Below are positions 13,131 through 25,500 of a stretch of DNA of 64,000 nucleotides, one piece after another. The DNA is from Cephalotus follicularis. Lineage: Eukaryota > Streptophyta > Magnoliopsida > Oxalidales > Cephalotaceae. Below the pieces are notes generated by a model. That model had not been told where the DNA came from. It saw only the letters and a program-made list of their open reading frames with translations, and ran no database searches. The position numbers and the translations under genes are program-made. Within the stretch, counting starts at the first letter, position 1, and each line of letters opens with the position of its first letter. The stretch lies in the NCBI GenBank assembly GCA_001972305.1, contig BDDD01000898.1, positions 1-64,000 on the forward strand. Direction: 5' to 3'.

Positions 13131-14821
13131 CTCTAAACCTCGGGGTCAGCCCCGGCTGGTGGAGCATTAGGATCATACTCTGGAAAAACATTATCGAGCG
13201 CTGGTTTATTAAAAAAAGGAGCAGGGGCAGGAGCATTCCTTCCTCCTTGACAGCCACACCTTCCCCTATTGTTCATTGCTTTAACGAAGACGACAATGGG
13301 ATGATCAGATGCAATCTTTTTCAATCCAGTATCAATCTCTATGCCAATAACAATGGCATGAACAGATATCATGCGATTTCATTCAATCAATCTCAATCAA
13401 CGCATTAATATACTTAGCTAGCAGGCCAACCAAAGTCTCTGAAACCATTCTGTAACACCCCGCGCCCGCAGAGCGGACACGTGGCATTACTCTCAATCCA
13501 ATACACAATACAATGATCGGGACTAGCAATATAAAAATGCGGAAAAACTTAAAACTTTGCAATACATGTCATTGTGCGGAAGACACAATACAATAAACCA
13601 TCCATACATTACAAATCCTTTATAACAACAATCTTTTACAGTGCGACAGTAGTCATTTCAATACAATACATCTTAATCCTTCCACTACAAAATCTCACAA
13701 CCAGCTCCGCGATACCCAAGCAGTCGTGCGATAAAATCGAGTCTTCAATCCTACTATCCGCTGCTACCTATTGCCCTACCTATGCCGCACACAAAGAAGT
13801 ACAACACAGCCCCACCCCGAAGGATGGCGTTAGCCACACTGGCTAAGCAGAAACCTCATGCAGCATGTATGCATGTACAATGTGCAATATCGGTGACAAT
13901 CTATGCAATATCAATGTGCAGTGTACAATATCAATGCATGACATGGTAAATGCATATGTACAGTTGGCGATCAGACTATCCGTATGACACTGGCCCATAA
14001 CAGAGCATATGGATAGGATCTATAACAATCAATCAATGGCAGACACTCAATGGTGGTGTATCAAACACCCAATCAAGCAATCATATCCTATAGAGCATGC
14101 GACCTCGGGTCAGTACAATGTCAATCAATAACAATGATCAATCTCACGGAAGGTAGTCCTTCAAAAAAGGTGGGAGATCTATCTACTGTTCTCAGACTGA
14201 TCAGATCTGGAACTCGTAGATCTTCCAGCCTATGGCTGGGTCAATGCAATATCGATGAGCTACAACCATGAAGGAGCTACTATACCGTTAGGGAGCTACG
14301 ACCCTCCGAGAGCATCAATCGTCAATCAATACAATACTACTCATCAGCAGGTCAATACAATCCAATAAATGATACGATCGACAGAATAGGTGAACAGAGT
14401 CAACAACCTAACATGCCGACACGAATCATAAGGTCGCTCTATAGGATCCATACAATACAATCAATCAATCTGTCAGTACAATGACGATAAGTGGTGATGT
14501 CTAATGGAGAAATGGGAATGAGCGTCCAACGTTCTGAACTTAGACTCACAACACTTATGGCTCAATCAATGAATCAATTAGTGGCCAATAGACGGTGACA
14601 ATCGAATTAATGAGATAGAAAGGAATGTCTATCCGGTTGATGAAAGTCACTGGATCGTCGCCTATGGCTCACTCCGTCACTCTATCACTTTATCAATTCA
14701 ATCTTTGAAAACTGTGTTTCAAACGCTTGAATACCTCAAGTGAGGCTCCGGTCAAGCGGCAATGTGAAAAGGAGTTGAAAACTAGCTTTAAAACAGTTAA
14801 AAGTTACATTCTGCCCGAAAG

Positions 14822-15142
14822 GCGTCGATGTCCTTGGCCAAAGACGTCGATGCGTATTAGGGCATTCTTTTAAAACGGTAGAAGGACGTCGATGTCTTTG
14901 AAAGACATCGATGTCCTTCTCAATTTGGCCGAAGACGTCGATGTCCTTGGACAAAGACGTCGACGCATTTCAATAAAAATGGCCTGGGAATGCGCATCGA
15001 TGTCTCGCGTCGATGCCTTCTCTGGTGAAAGGCATCTCAAGAAAAAGACGTCGATGTCTTTGAAAGACATCGATGTCTTTGCTGCGAAATCAAGGAGGAT
15101 GCATCCCAAAGCGAAAGACATCAATGTCCATGGGAAAGAGGA
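14822..15142. repeat. Cluster of GACRTCGATGTC words (5' LTR copy)
   Basis: This is the counterpart of the cluster at 7742-8062, with the same word order and a few base differences. The open frames on both strands here are products of the palindromic repeat. Confidence 0.8.
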
Positions 15143-15682
15143 TCGAAGTCTTTGCTGGGAATGGCAGATTTTTCTGCAGAAAACCAGCAATTTTCAAGCC
15201 AAAATCCAATCAAAACCCATTCTTTTAAGAAATCAAGGGTTAAAATCAATCTTTAAGGTTAGTAAAACTAGTTACAACCTTCAATTTAACATTTCGATCT
15301 TTCTATTAACAATTAGGTCAAGGATTTGCTAAAAACCCTAAAAACCCCAATTCATTCAATCCACTCAATTCAATCATTCAATACAATCAATTCAATTCAA
15401 TCACTCAATACAGGCAATAGGCAATTCGGTAAAAAGTCCTACCTATCACTGAAGCTTCAAAAGTTGAGCTTCCAATCAATCGATCGGCAGAAATCGCTCA
15501 ATAACCCGCTACTTTCTTGTTCAATCGGCAACCCACAACTTGCAATTGGTATCCTTGTTGAAGGAGATGCAAATCCGACTGCTAGGGAGATGTAGGGAGG
15601 CTGCCAGCCAGAGAGAGAGAGAGGGAGAAAGATAGAGAGAGGGAGAAGAATGAAAGAATGAGAGGATGAGAGTGAGAAATTG

Positions 15683-15692
15683 ACTTATATAG
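15683..15692 (-). promoter_or_regulatory. TATA box of the Ty3 5' LTR
   Basis: CTATATAAGT on the minus strand, followed by a CT-rich tract. The same box occurs in the partner LTR near 8601-8610. It is inferred from position and sequence only. Confidence 0.5.
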
Positions 15693-16161
15693 TCAATTAA
15701 ACCAACTCTCCGATACTCAGCCCAAAATCCCGATTATACATGTATATAACCAAAACAATAACAATAGGTATAGGAATACCTCAATTCAATACAATACAAT
15801 ACGGTCCGATACAGTACAATACGGTACAATATATGTATGAACAGTACCAAAAAGGAATTCGGGTCGTCACCCTTTGTATGTGTGCTTGTAAAGCATGGAT
15901 GAGAAAGATAGTGTCAAGGTGGCTAGGAAACAGACAGTGCCTAAGACAGAATTCTCTAAGAGAATTGTGACGATGATCTAATTCTTGTTAGAGAATGAAT
16001 AAAAAATCTCTTGATTGGTTCTTCGTGGACGTTAGGTCAGTTTAAACTGAACTGCTTAAATCTATGTGTATTTTTTTTTTTTGTGTATTTTCTTACTACA
16101 TTCGCTTATATTTTTCTTCATATTTATTCGTGCTTGAACAAGAAAACAAAAATTCCTAACA

Positions 16162-19100
16162 TGGTATTAAATGCCCAAATTCATCTATGAGAATAAACTT
16201 TCATAATTAAATCAGTAATCCACATGCAAAGAAAATTATCAGAAAATGTAGTTGATATTAAGTTGAAGAGGAAGTTGATTACCCTTGGAAATGTGTACCT
16301 GATAGTATTTATAGCACATGGTGATAATGAATTATCATATTTCTCTAATATTTTTTTGTCCCCTTTAAGGCCTAGTGATACATTTTAAAGGAAATGTATC
16401 AAATAAGAATGTCTCAAATCTACATAAGGGGATTAACCTCATTGCCTTATGACGTCGCTAGGAGATAACCAATACAATGATGATTATTTTCTCCATCATC
16501 AGAGTTTATTCAAGTTTAATTAGGTGATTCGGTGTGAACTCAAGATTTCAAGATTTCTGCTTTCTACCTTCCGATCGTTTGTTTAGATTATGACAAGGCC
16601 TTTTGTAGTAGTTATACATTGCCCGTTTGTGTAAATTATGACAAGGGCTTTTGTAGTAGTTATACATTGCCCATATCCTATACAAGTAACTAAGTTCTAA
16701 AGTTAAATGGGTTCAGTTAAATAATAATAATAATAATAATAATACAACTAAATTGTGTACTAAACACACGAGGGAAAAGCAATATTAATTAAAACGAAAA
16801 GGCTAGTAAACAACTTCTTAATGTATTCTATAAAATGACTTTTTTTTTATGTTTTACCTAAAATGTTAGTAGCTAATTTTATTGTCATATTTAATTTATG
16901 TGCATTTACAAAAATATAATAAAAAAAAAGTGTGTTTATATATCTGGCCTAGCATAATACTCAATGAAACTATGCTTCTGCACAGGAATAATATATATAC
17001 ATGATATATTCATAGATACGATTATTCTCTTTAAAAAAACTTCGTATATCTCTGTTAAAAGTTGGCTCCCATGTCACTATGTCAGCATGACATCGAAACA
17101 TTAAACTGAGTCTTTGACTAATAATATGGGTCCTATGGAGACATTCAAGCTAAAAATCTAATTGTACGCAAATGTTATTAATATTAAAAATACTTTTCAA
17201 TGGTTAAAAAAGATACTTTTCAATGGTTAAAAAAAAATGAAAAAGACAAAAAATACTAATTATAACAAGAAAGGAAAGGATAGTGCTGTCTACAATTGAG
17301 TACCACTTACTGCTATTGGACAGATTAGGTCAAAGTTGTCAGATAACCCAACTCTACTTCTCAGAGGTTTAGCAATTTCCAGTCTAATGGAAACCCAAAT
17401 TTGGTTGTTTTGATAGTTATGGTTGGACAACAAATGACTATTAAAAGCAACTGTTTAAGCATTCTATATAAAGCAACTTTAAAAAGTTATAGTTTTCACC
17501 AAAAACTAAATATATTAAAATAAGGAAAGGTTTTATTGTCCAGTTTGGCAAGCAGAATAATTGGTTTGAATGATGATGAACTTACACACTCTCTTTCTTT
17601 CTCTCTCCTTTGAAGACATTGGGCTAAGTTGGACCTCACTACTCACTTTGGGGACTTGGGCTTAGCTATAATCAATTTCAATCAGCCCAACTGGCACTGT
17701 CTGCATGTGCCCATACCCTACTGATTATGAGCAATTTTTTGAAATGATTATGAAATTATATTTTGAATGTATGCCTAGTTTATATAGTTAAGCAGAAAAA
17801 AAGTCTGTGAGATGGGGGGATGTAAATTGAATGTATAATTAAGTAGAGTATAGTATCTATGAATTGAAAATTTTCAAAAAACCCAAATTTGAATCACTTG
17901 AATTTGTAGTTAGTCAAGTGACTCATACATGTTGTCACACATATAAAAAATAAATGAATATCACATAAATTATAAGCTGAAGTTTGATTACCATGTATCT
18001 CATTTTAATATAAATAATAGTAAATTAGAAAGCAAATGAAAAAAGTCCCATGAAAATTTTCAATTTTATTTACAGTAAAATTAACCAAAGAAATTTTCAT
18101 AAATTCATTCTAGCCATTTATACCCTAGTGTGGGCTTGGAAAATAAGGTGAGTAATCAACAAACAAATTAATTAATTAATGGTCCACTCCAAAATACGAA
18201 AAATATTTACAACAATATTGATGGGGATCAGTGTAAAAGTAATAAACCAATTATTTATTTACTTATTCTTACCTTTCTTCAAAAGAATTAAGTACGACCT
18301 TTTAGAAGTTGAAATCATGACACACACAAGTGAGCCATCAAAGAAGAATTAATATCCCCTCATTTCAACGGTCCAGATCAGTAAAGTGTGTGTTGTGTAA
18401 GTTGCAAGTTGCAACCTCATGTGATGTGAACCACAGGTTTGTTTAAAATGCAGGAGGTCCAATCAATCATCCACAATTAGATATCACAAATCTTTGTAGT
18501 TGGCTTAGATACAGTTATATATAAACTGAGCTGTTTTACAGGTTCAAGTAACTCAAATAAGACATTATTGGGTAAAGTTAAGTGATGGAGGATAACAATT
18601 GCCACGTGGGTGCATACGTATGGTCCACTGGTAACTCAAAACATACGTATATGTAATAATACAAAGCTGTAACTGTCAATGTAACTGTACAGAATGGTAG
18701 ATAGATAGTTTTAGAGTTAATAATCCGTGCCAACCAGATCTTGCAACATTACGTGTATACACGGAACACGTTAAAATTCGGATTTTAGGGTTAGGGTTTG
18801 GTCTTGTAGGGGCAATTACAGACCATGGGTATTAAAACATAGACTAAAAGAATAATAATAGGACGTTGAATTGATAAAGCTGTCTATAAGCAACTTGTGT
18901 AGTTTAATTATTATATAAAGAATATTAGTTAAGGAGAAATATATATATATAGCTTGTTTCTGTTTTGATGGTTGTAGCGAACTTATATGTTGTTCAACTG
19001 TTGATCTATCCATCAAAATGTTGGATCGTTCTTCTACTCTCTTACAAGTAGTTGATTTCTGTTATATGTAAATATTAAGTGGATGGATGAAGATAACAAA

Positions 19101-20640
19101 AGCTATTGAATTAAAGTAGTGCTACTGCTTCATAATGTTATGTGATATGAATTTGAAGACAACAAGATAAATATATTTCATGAATTTTCATCCACATTTC
19201 AATAACAGAACACTGAAAGATTCTCTGAGCTTCTTAATTATAACCCAAGATTAATTATGAGACATTTCTTTTTTTTATTTTGGGGATGTTTTATCAAGGT
19301 TGTTGACTTGGTAAGACACTTTGGTTAAGATATCGTCTCATATCTTTATTAAAATTAGTTTGTTAGATCACAAAATAACCAATTAATGGAGACTAATTTG
19401 ATGGAAAAATATTCAAGCACTATAATAACACTAAATATTCAGAATCTCATTATAGCTTTTTTTTCAACATATGAACTATAATTAACAAGCATTTTCACTT
19501 TATATATAAACAAAGTGAAGAGGAAATACGAGTAAAGCTATGTATATTAACCAAAAAATCACAACAACTACTGATGTTTCATAACATAATTTAGTTGGAT
19601 TAAAAAATGTACGAAAACCATCATCGAGTTAAATTAAAAAGCGTGATATGTCATAATTTTAATAATTACTGTTATTTATTTTTTTAGTTGTTATCCATAA
19701 CATTATTCGACAATATATAAATTCAATAAATATTATTTTTTTAATACACTTAGTAATTTTTGGATTACAATAATCACAGCTAAGAGAAAACTGATATGAT
19801 ATTACACAAATATTACCATCATATACCTGCGGCGAGATTAAGAATTGAACTATTGGACCTTAGAACTCTCAGCCATATTATACTTACTGTGATCTCAATC
19901 CTAATTTAAAGATTCATATTAAAACTATTGATTATATTCAGAATTATTACTATACATTTTTTTCTAATTGATATATATATATATGAAAGCTTAAAAGTAA
20001 AAATTGATAAAGCATCATATGTACTTAACTACTTTCCTTTTGCTTGCCATATTCCGATATATTTAATAATCCATTGAACACAACAGAAGTATTGGCCTTA
20101 TTAATCTTTTGGCGCTAAGTTATGAATATATTTATTTGGAAAGATGAGAAAGTAACAAGAGAGGGGTGCAGAGACACAAAAATAAAAGTCCAAAAGCAAA
20201 ATTCAATTTGGGATTTCGTTACAATTGTTCAAAGGAACTAATCAAATTTCTATATATATATATATATCCTCAAATTGGCTTATTGATATGAATAGGTAAG
20301 TCAAATTTGTGGAAGTATTTAAATATATATTTTTTTTTTGATAAAATGTACCTATACGACAGGCCTTCATTAAATGTCGTATAGTTTTTTAATTATCCGT
20401 ATTTAAAATTTTATAGAGGGTCTGGAAAATTGAAAAGGATAGCTAGTGATGGCTGTTGCTATCTTGATACCATTCAACAACCATCCATCCTCCCTAATTT
20501 GTTTGCTTGCCCACCTCTCCATTCACGCACAAAATATAATATTAAATAATAAAATAATAAAATAATAAGGAATTGTTATATGATGATATACTTAAAAAGA
20601 ATTTCTTACTATAATTTTGTAACATCTTCATATCTTTTTC
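16162..20640. other. AT-rich intergenic DNA, no gene seen
   Basis: Low-complexity, AT-rich host spacer with many stops in all frames. It holds an AAT triplet microsatellite (16720-16743), several homopolymer runs and short TA runs. I see no coding region, no clear transposon ends and no RNA gene. Confidence 0.6.
20352..20384. repeat. Small inverted repeat (CTATACGAC ... GTCGTATAG)
   Basis: Two perfect 9-bp arms, 20352-20360 and 20376-20384, flank a 15-bp loop. It could be the core of a small MITE or a chance hairpin. I see no larger inverted ends or target duplication around it. Confidence 0.45.
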
Positions 20641-21245
20641 TTGCATCCACACTTTGAATCAAAACCACAACTCTCACATACTTTGACCAGTTATTGCTCA
20701 CCATCATCATATCTCTCACATGGCTACCCCACCCTGATCTTTGTTGAGTGGTACCACAAAACCAGAGAGAAGCAACCACCCTTTTAGAAAGCCACTTCTT
20801 TCTCTATCTCTGTGTTTAGTTTCCTTCTTTTCGTTTCCCATACGCTTAAGAGCCCTAGTTCACTACCTTAACCCTTTGAAGGCTAAAATACAAAAGAGAG
20901 TCAAGAGAGCCAAGCAGAGTTTTTAATTTTCATCTCTCTCTCTCTCTCCCAACAATTTCATGAGCCGTGTGCTGTATATTCCCTTCTTCATATTCACACA
21001 TACCCTTTTTTTCCAAAGACAAAGTAAAACAAGAGTCAATCACTGTTCTGCTTGCAGATAAGAGCTCGAAGACAACACATGGTTACTTTCTGATAGCTCT
21101 TTTTTGAGAAGGTTCTCTCTCTCTCTCTCTCGTGCAATCCTACCAAATGCTTTGTTTTGTAGCTTCCTCTTCACTACTACTATGTCTGTGTGACTGACCA
21201 ATATCTCTCTCTGCACCCTCTCCTCTTTATCTCCTTTAAGTCTTC

Positions 21246-21279
<34 letters not shown>

Positions 21280-21286
21280 AATGATC
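20641..21286 (+). promoter_or_regulatory. Promoter-proximal region and CT-rich leader of the VQ gene
   Basis: Upstream of the VQ gene is a series of CT tracts (about 20932-20948, 21115-21131, and 21249-21278 directly before the start codon), typical of plant core promoters and 5' leaders. A W-box core, TTGACC, lies at 20683-20688. VQ proteins work with WRKY factors, and W-boxes are common in their promoters, so WRKY control is plausible but inferred. A 61-codon frame at 20741-20926 would be an upstream ORF if transcription starts before it. No clear TATA box or start site can be fixed. Confidence 0.5.
21249..21278. repeat. CT dinucleotide microsatellite in the VQ leader
   Basis: About 15 CT units end 3 bp before the first in-frame ATG. 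It is likely transcribed as part of the 5' leader and likely to vary in length between individuals. Confidence 0.8.
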
Positions 21287-22588
21287 ATGGATTCTGGTAA
21301 TAGTAGTGGCAGTGTGCAATCTTCTAGTGGTGATGATCAAGAGTATGAATCACGCGCTGATCATAGAGCACTCTCATCTTTCTTGATCAATAGTGCTAGT
21401 CATAACAACAGTAATCACCTATCATCAAGCCATGTAGGTCCTTTGCCTAACCCACCGTCACCACCGCAGCCGCCACCACAACAACAACAGCACCACTCCT
21501 CTCCATCTATGTTTGACCCTTTATCCAACTACTTTGATAATCCCATATCACGGTCAGTACCCCAACTCGCAAACCCGAATTCGCTTCTCAATCTTGATAT
21601 GGCTTGGTTCAAAAACTCAAGATCTGAGCCCAATTGCACCGATCTTGGTGGGTTCGTAGCCACATCATCACCAACCCAACAATTCTTGACAATCCAAGCA
21701 CAAAGTAACAGACCCACTTTTGGCTCAATACAGTTCCCTCGGGGACCAGAATCTCATTCCTCAAAAGGGTCATTTTCGGCGCCAGGCACAAGTGAGCAAA
21801 ATACGAAAACCAATAATAACAACAACATGGGGGTGCGTAATCCAAAGAAGAGGTCAAGAGCTTCTAGGCGTGCACCAACAACTGTTTTGACCACAGACAC
21901 CACCAATTTCCGAGCCATGGTTCAGGAGTTCACTGGGATCCCCGCCCCACCCTTCACTTCCTCACCTTTTCCGAGGAGCAGGTTAGATCTATTTGGCACT
22001 GCCTCGTCTTTGAGATCAACTCATTTAGACCCCTCACCACCTTCTTACCTTTTAAGGCCATTTGCCCAAAAAATCCACCCACCAACCCCATTTGCTTCCT
22101 CCTCTTCTTCGTTTCCTAGCTCTTCTTTTGTTGATGCTATTGCTTCCTCCACTACTACTAACCTCACTCCAGGTTCTAATAACAACAATAATAATATAAT
22201 TAGTACTGTCTCTAATTCCACTTCCTCTAACTATCAACTACCTCAAAACCTACTCGACATCAACATGCAAAACCCAGTTCTCAATTTCCACTCTCTCCTT
22301 CAAGTCCCTCCTAACAAATACCCAATTTTTGGGACCAAAGCACAAGAGTCTTTGGATATTTCATCAAATGATTCTCATATCAAAGTTGGTGTTTTGGGGG
22401 AGTTTGGTTTGGGCGATGGACATGTTAGCACAAACCTTGGTGGACTCCAAAATATGGTGTCATCACATGAATCAACGATGAAAAGGATCGATGATAATCC
22501 TGCAACCTGGGCTGGTGATGGATTGGGGTCAAATGAAGATGATCATCAAGGTCTTTTAAGGTCCATCAATGGAAATTACAGTCATTAA
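21287..22588 (+). CDS. VQ-motif-containing protein (calmodulin/WRKY-binding family), intact
   Basis: Intronless frame of 433 residues from ATG 21287 (435 from the in-frame ATG at 21281). I prefer 21287: its context ATCATGG has A at -3 and G at +4, and the protein then starts MDSGNSSGS. The diagnostic VQ motif FRAMVQEFTG lies at about residues 208-217, preceded by a basic patch, NPKKRSRASRRAPTTVL, that could serve as a nuclear signal. A Pro/Gln-rich stretch (about residues 50-70), Ser- and Asn-rich linkers and a conserved-looking acidic C-terminal tail (SNEDDHQGLLRS) complete it. VQ proteins are plant nuclear cofactors that bind WRKY transcription factors, often in MAPK-linked defence and growth control; that role is inferred from the family. 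The FRAMVQEFTGIPAPPF form marks one VQ subgroup, but I cannot assign a specific symbol. It is the only intact host gene in the window. Confidence 0.95.
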   Translation: MDSGNSSGSVQSSSGDDQEYESRADHRALSSFLINSASHNNSNHLSSSHVGPLPNPPSPPQPPPQQQQHHSSPSMFDPLSNYFDNPISRSVPQLANPNSLLNLDMAWFKNSRSEPNCTDLGGFVATSSPTQQFLTIQAQSNRPTFGSIQFPRGPESHSSKGSFSAPGTSEQNTKTNNNNNMGVRNPKKRSRASRRAPTTVLTTDTTNFRAMVQEFTGIPAPPFTSSPFPRSRLDLFGTASSLRSTHLDPSPPSYLLRPFAQKIHPPTPFASSSSSFPSSSFVDAIASSTTTNLTPGSNNNNNNIISTVSNSTSSNYQLPQNLLDINMQNPVLNFHSLLQVPPNKYPIFGTKAQESLDISSNDSHIKVGVLGEFGLGDGHVSTNLGGLQNMVSSHESTMKRIDDNPATWAGDGLGSNEDDHQGLLRSINGNYSH

Positions 22589-25500
22589 CAACGGATAACA
22601 AATGGGAAAGTCAACACTTGTCGGTTTCTTCATGGGATTTTCATGGCGATAATTAAGGGCCCTGAAAATGTGGTACAAGAAGTGAAGGTATGGTGGAATC
22701 ATGGATTTGTTTTTCTGATTAGGAGGATCCAATATGAGATAACCATGATGCATGAGAAGAGAATCTTTGTGTTCTCAAATCTTTAACCATGACTTACAAC
22801 ATAATTAAAACACTGCTCTCCTTTTTGTTTTCCTTTATTTTTCTTTTTTAATGACGTGTGTAAATAATAGCTCTTCTTTTTTTTTTTTTGGGCATTGTGT
22901 TATTATCTCCTATACCATACATTTATATATAAACAATGATGTCCTTTTTTCAGTATTTATCCTCTCTAATATAATGCATATTATGTTTCGTTTACATGGG
23001 TTTGTTTTATATTTTGACTCGTTTTATTTGGAGACTGTGAATCAGATACGGAACCCATCAATTTATATATTCCTTCATCGTACGTTCTCTTGATAGTTTT
23101 TTAATTCATCATTAGTTTCGAAAAGAATCATGTATGTTTGGTGCAACAAAGCGCATACCATGGGGTTAATTTTGTCTTATTTCTTTTCCCATTATTTGCA
23201 TCTAAAGTATTTGACTATAGTTTATAATTTATTCCATTTAGAAATAATGATGTCCAGGATTGATTAGTGGCGTGATTTGGGGAATCGTTAGCAACCGCAA
23301 ATCTAATATTGTTCAAAAAATATCTCTTCATGTGTTTGTGTGCTTGATTTACTAATAATGTTTTTGGTATAATTTTTATAATAAATATAGTGATACCCTG
23401 CAATTGTAGAAGACCACAGCTGATACTCATTATAAGTTATAATATTTTAACTAAATAAAGACCAATGGCAAGACCTTTCATATACTATATATTTACTCTC
23501 AACGTGGACGTAAAGATCTTAACGGTGTACGTAATGGGAAACACAACCTTTTAGTATTTTTAAGAATCGTACTAGTTGAATCAGCCAGCATTCGTCTCAT
23601 AACTAGATTTATAAAACCTATTGTGTATTTGACTAGTACAACATTATTGAAAAATTTTGAAATTGTTTTTAAACTGAGAGAGAGAGAGGAGAGAGAAAGA
23701 GGGATGCCTTTTATATCTCTTCACTTCTTCTTTTTTTTATCAGTATTTCTCTTCTCTTTACTTCAGTTCATTTCATTTGAGTGGATGTATATCATTCTTC
23801 TTCTTGAAAAAAAAGAGATTGATTGGATATATTATCAACTTGCACTGACTGCAAAGAACCATAGTTGAATATGTGTAACAAGTGTTGTTTAATTTAATTT
23901 AATTTAATTTTATCAGAAGTATTGTTTAATTTTAGCAACATATACATTTTTTTTTTCTGTTTGTCATGATTTAAGAAACCATAATGAGTGGACAGGCGAA
24001 AAAAAAGAACGAATTAGGTGCAACTTGTTTTTCAACGTACAGTGTACATATAGTGCTCAATAGACATTTTTTAACTCTCTCTTCTCATGTGAGAAAATAT
24101 TATTCTAGTGCCTCTTTTATATATATATTATACTTCTTTAGTGTTGATTATGAGATGACATTGTGATGTTTTAGTTAATTAATGTGCTGTTTTCTTTTCT
24201 TCATTGTTCATGCAAAGCATGTTATGGTTAAAAGGGTAACATTCTCAGTAAAATAAGGTACAATGTAAACAATTGACAATCTTATGATGTGATTTTTCGA
24301 TGTGCTTGTGCCTTTTTAAACCACCAGTACCATTAACACTAGTTGATCCTGCCATCTTAACAACTCTTATGATAAATCCATTGCGCTAATCATAAACCTA
24401 CCCTAAAGCAAATTGGGACAAAAAAAAAAGATTGTAAAAATTTCTAATCATTTTTTAAAGGTAAACTCTGTTCTAATTTCCCCCTTAATTATTTGACCAA
24501 CAATGGTATTGATTTCTTGCCAAAGGCGCAGACACATGACAACAAATGATGTTCCAAATTTCAAAATTTTTGAATTACAGAAAAGTTGAAAATCAAAGCA
24601 CTCCTCTGCAACTATTATCATTATCGAAGTGGGGATAAGTATATCTTTGCACGTAACGGTGATATATCTAAAAGTCGGTAATCTTTTTTATTTCATTGAT
24701 TGATAGATCATGACATTGTTCACTTCAATTATTTATCTTTTACCTTTAGTTTAAATTTTTGAATGATGAAAAAGAGTATGGTTTCAAAAAAAATGTTGAA
24801 TCTTTTTGAAATAGAGGGGACACATATGGCCTATGAATATATTTAACCTTTGGATTATGGGCAGTGGACTTTTACGAAGGGGAGGGGACCCCTTCTCACG
24901 CTGTCTCTCGTAAACAAAATTTTACTTAGTTAAAAATCTGAATAAAAAATTGTTACTTAGAAGTTAGAAATAAAATTCAAATGATTAGACATGACATTTT
25001 GCGGGATTTAAAGGCCAGACCCTTTATAGAGAGACATGTCAGTGGCACTTCTTTTAGGCTCATGGTCATGGTGGCCCATGCCAGTGAAATAACCTTTGTT
25101 CTAAGAAATGATGGCTCTTCTCTCCGAAGTACTCACTGGTTCTCAGTACTCCCTACTTACTCAGCCAATAGGGTTACGATAACTGACCAATGGAATTGAA
25201 TATAATGCCTACAATTCTGAGCAGAGCCGGAATTGAATAACAAAACTTTTGACATCCTCATTAAAAAGGATGGCACCATTTCTCGCAATTGAAACCATAA
25301 GCATATATTCAATTCAAGTGCCGGAATAAGAAAATCTTTTCGTACTTTGTAGAATATAATAATATCCATAGTGCTCTTACGTTGGGTTTAACTTCAACCA
25401 TTTTGCCACAAGTATTAAAGGATTATATGTTGAAGTTAATTAGGAGCTAAGAGGACCCAATTAAACTAATTCATGCTCTGTCATCGTTTGACCAAATTTG

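Larger units (their letters stand above)
6436..15870 (-). mobile_element. Ty3/gypsy chromovirus (Tekay/Del-like), degraded, nested in a Copia LTR
   Basis: This near-complete but broken element reads on the minus strand: 5' LTR 13451-15870, internal region about 8788-13450, 3' LTR 6436-8787. The primer site (TGGTTTCAGAGA, minus strand, 13436-13447) abuts the 5' LTR. A purine-rich tract (AAGGAGGGAAGAA, minus strand, about 8788-8800) abuts the 3' LTR. The coding order is gag, zinc knuckle, protease, RT, RNase H, integrase, chromodomain-like tail. More than half a dozen breaks are evident. LTR divergence by eye is a few percent plus indels, so it is older than the element at 49172. No matching target duplication is seen: the left flank is GTAAT and the right flank CCTTT. 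Confidence 0.9.
13451..15870 (-). repeat. 5' LTR of the Ty3 element 6436-15870
   Basis: It starts TGTAACACCCCGCG on the plus strand next to the primer site and ends GGGTCGTCAC. On the minus strand a TATA box (CTATATAAGT, 15683-15692) lies upstream of a CT-rich leader, as expected for the promoter that would drive the element. Confidence 0.9.
6318..16161 (+). mobile_element. Copia 3' LTR, split by the Ty3 element at 6436-15870
   Basis: The LTR starts TGTTGGG at 6318, runs to 6435, resumes at about 15870 and ends CCTAACA at 16161, giving about 410 bp of LTR. The right half has the familiar Copia LTR phrase TTCTTCGTGGACGTTAGG (16019 onward) just before its 3' end. Sequence just after the end (TGGTATTAAATGCCC) vaguely resembles a primer site, but the body of the element lies to the left, so I read this as a 3' LTR. 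Confidence 0.7.

Noticed and set aside
18784-18801. Telomere-like TTTTAGGGTTAGGGTTTGG
   Set aside because: Only about two units, so not an interstitial telomere array. At most a telo-box motif without a gene beside it.
20741-20926. 61-codon frame upstream of the VQ gene
   Set aside because: No domain or signal. It could only be an upstream ORF if the transcript begins earlier, which cannot be judged here.
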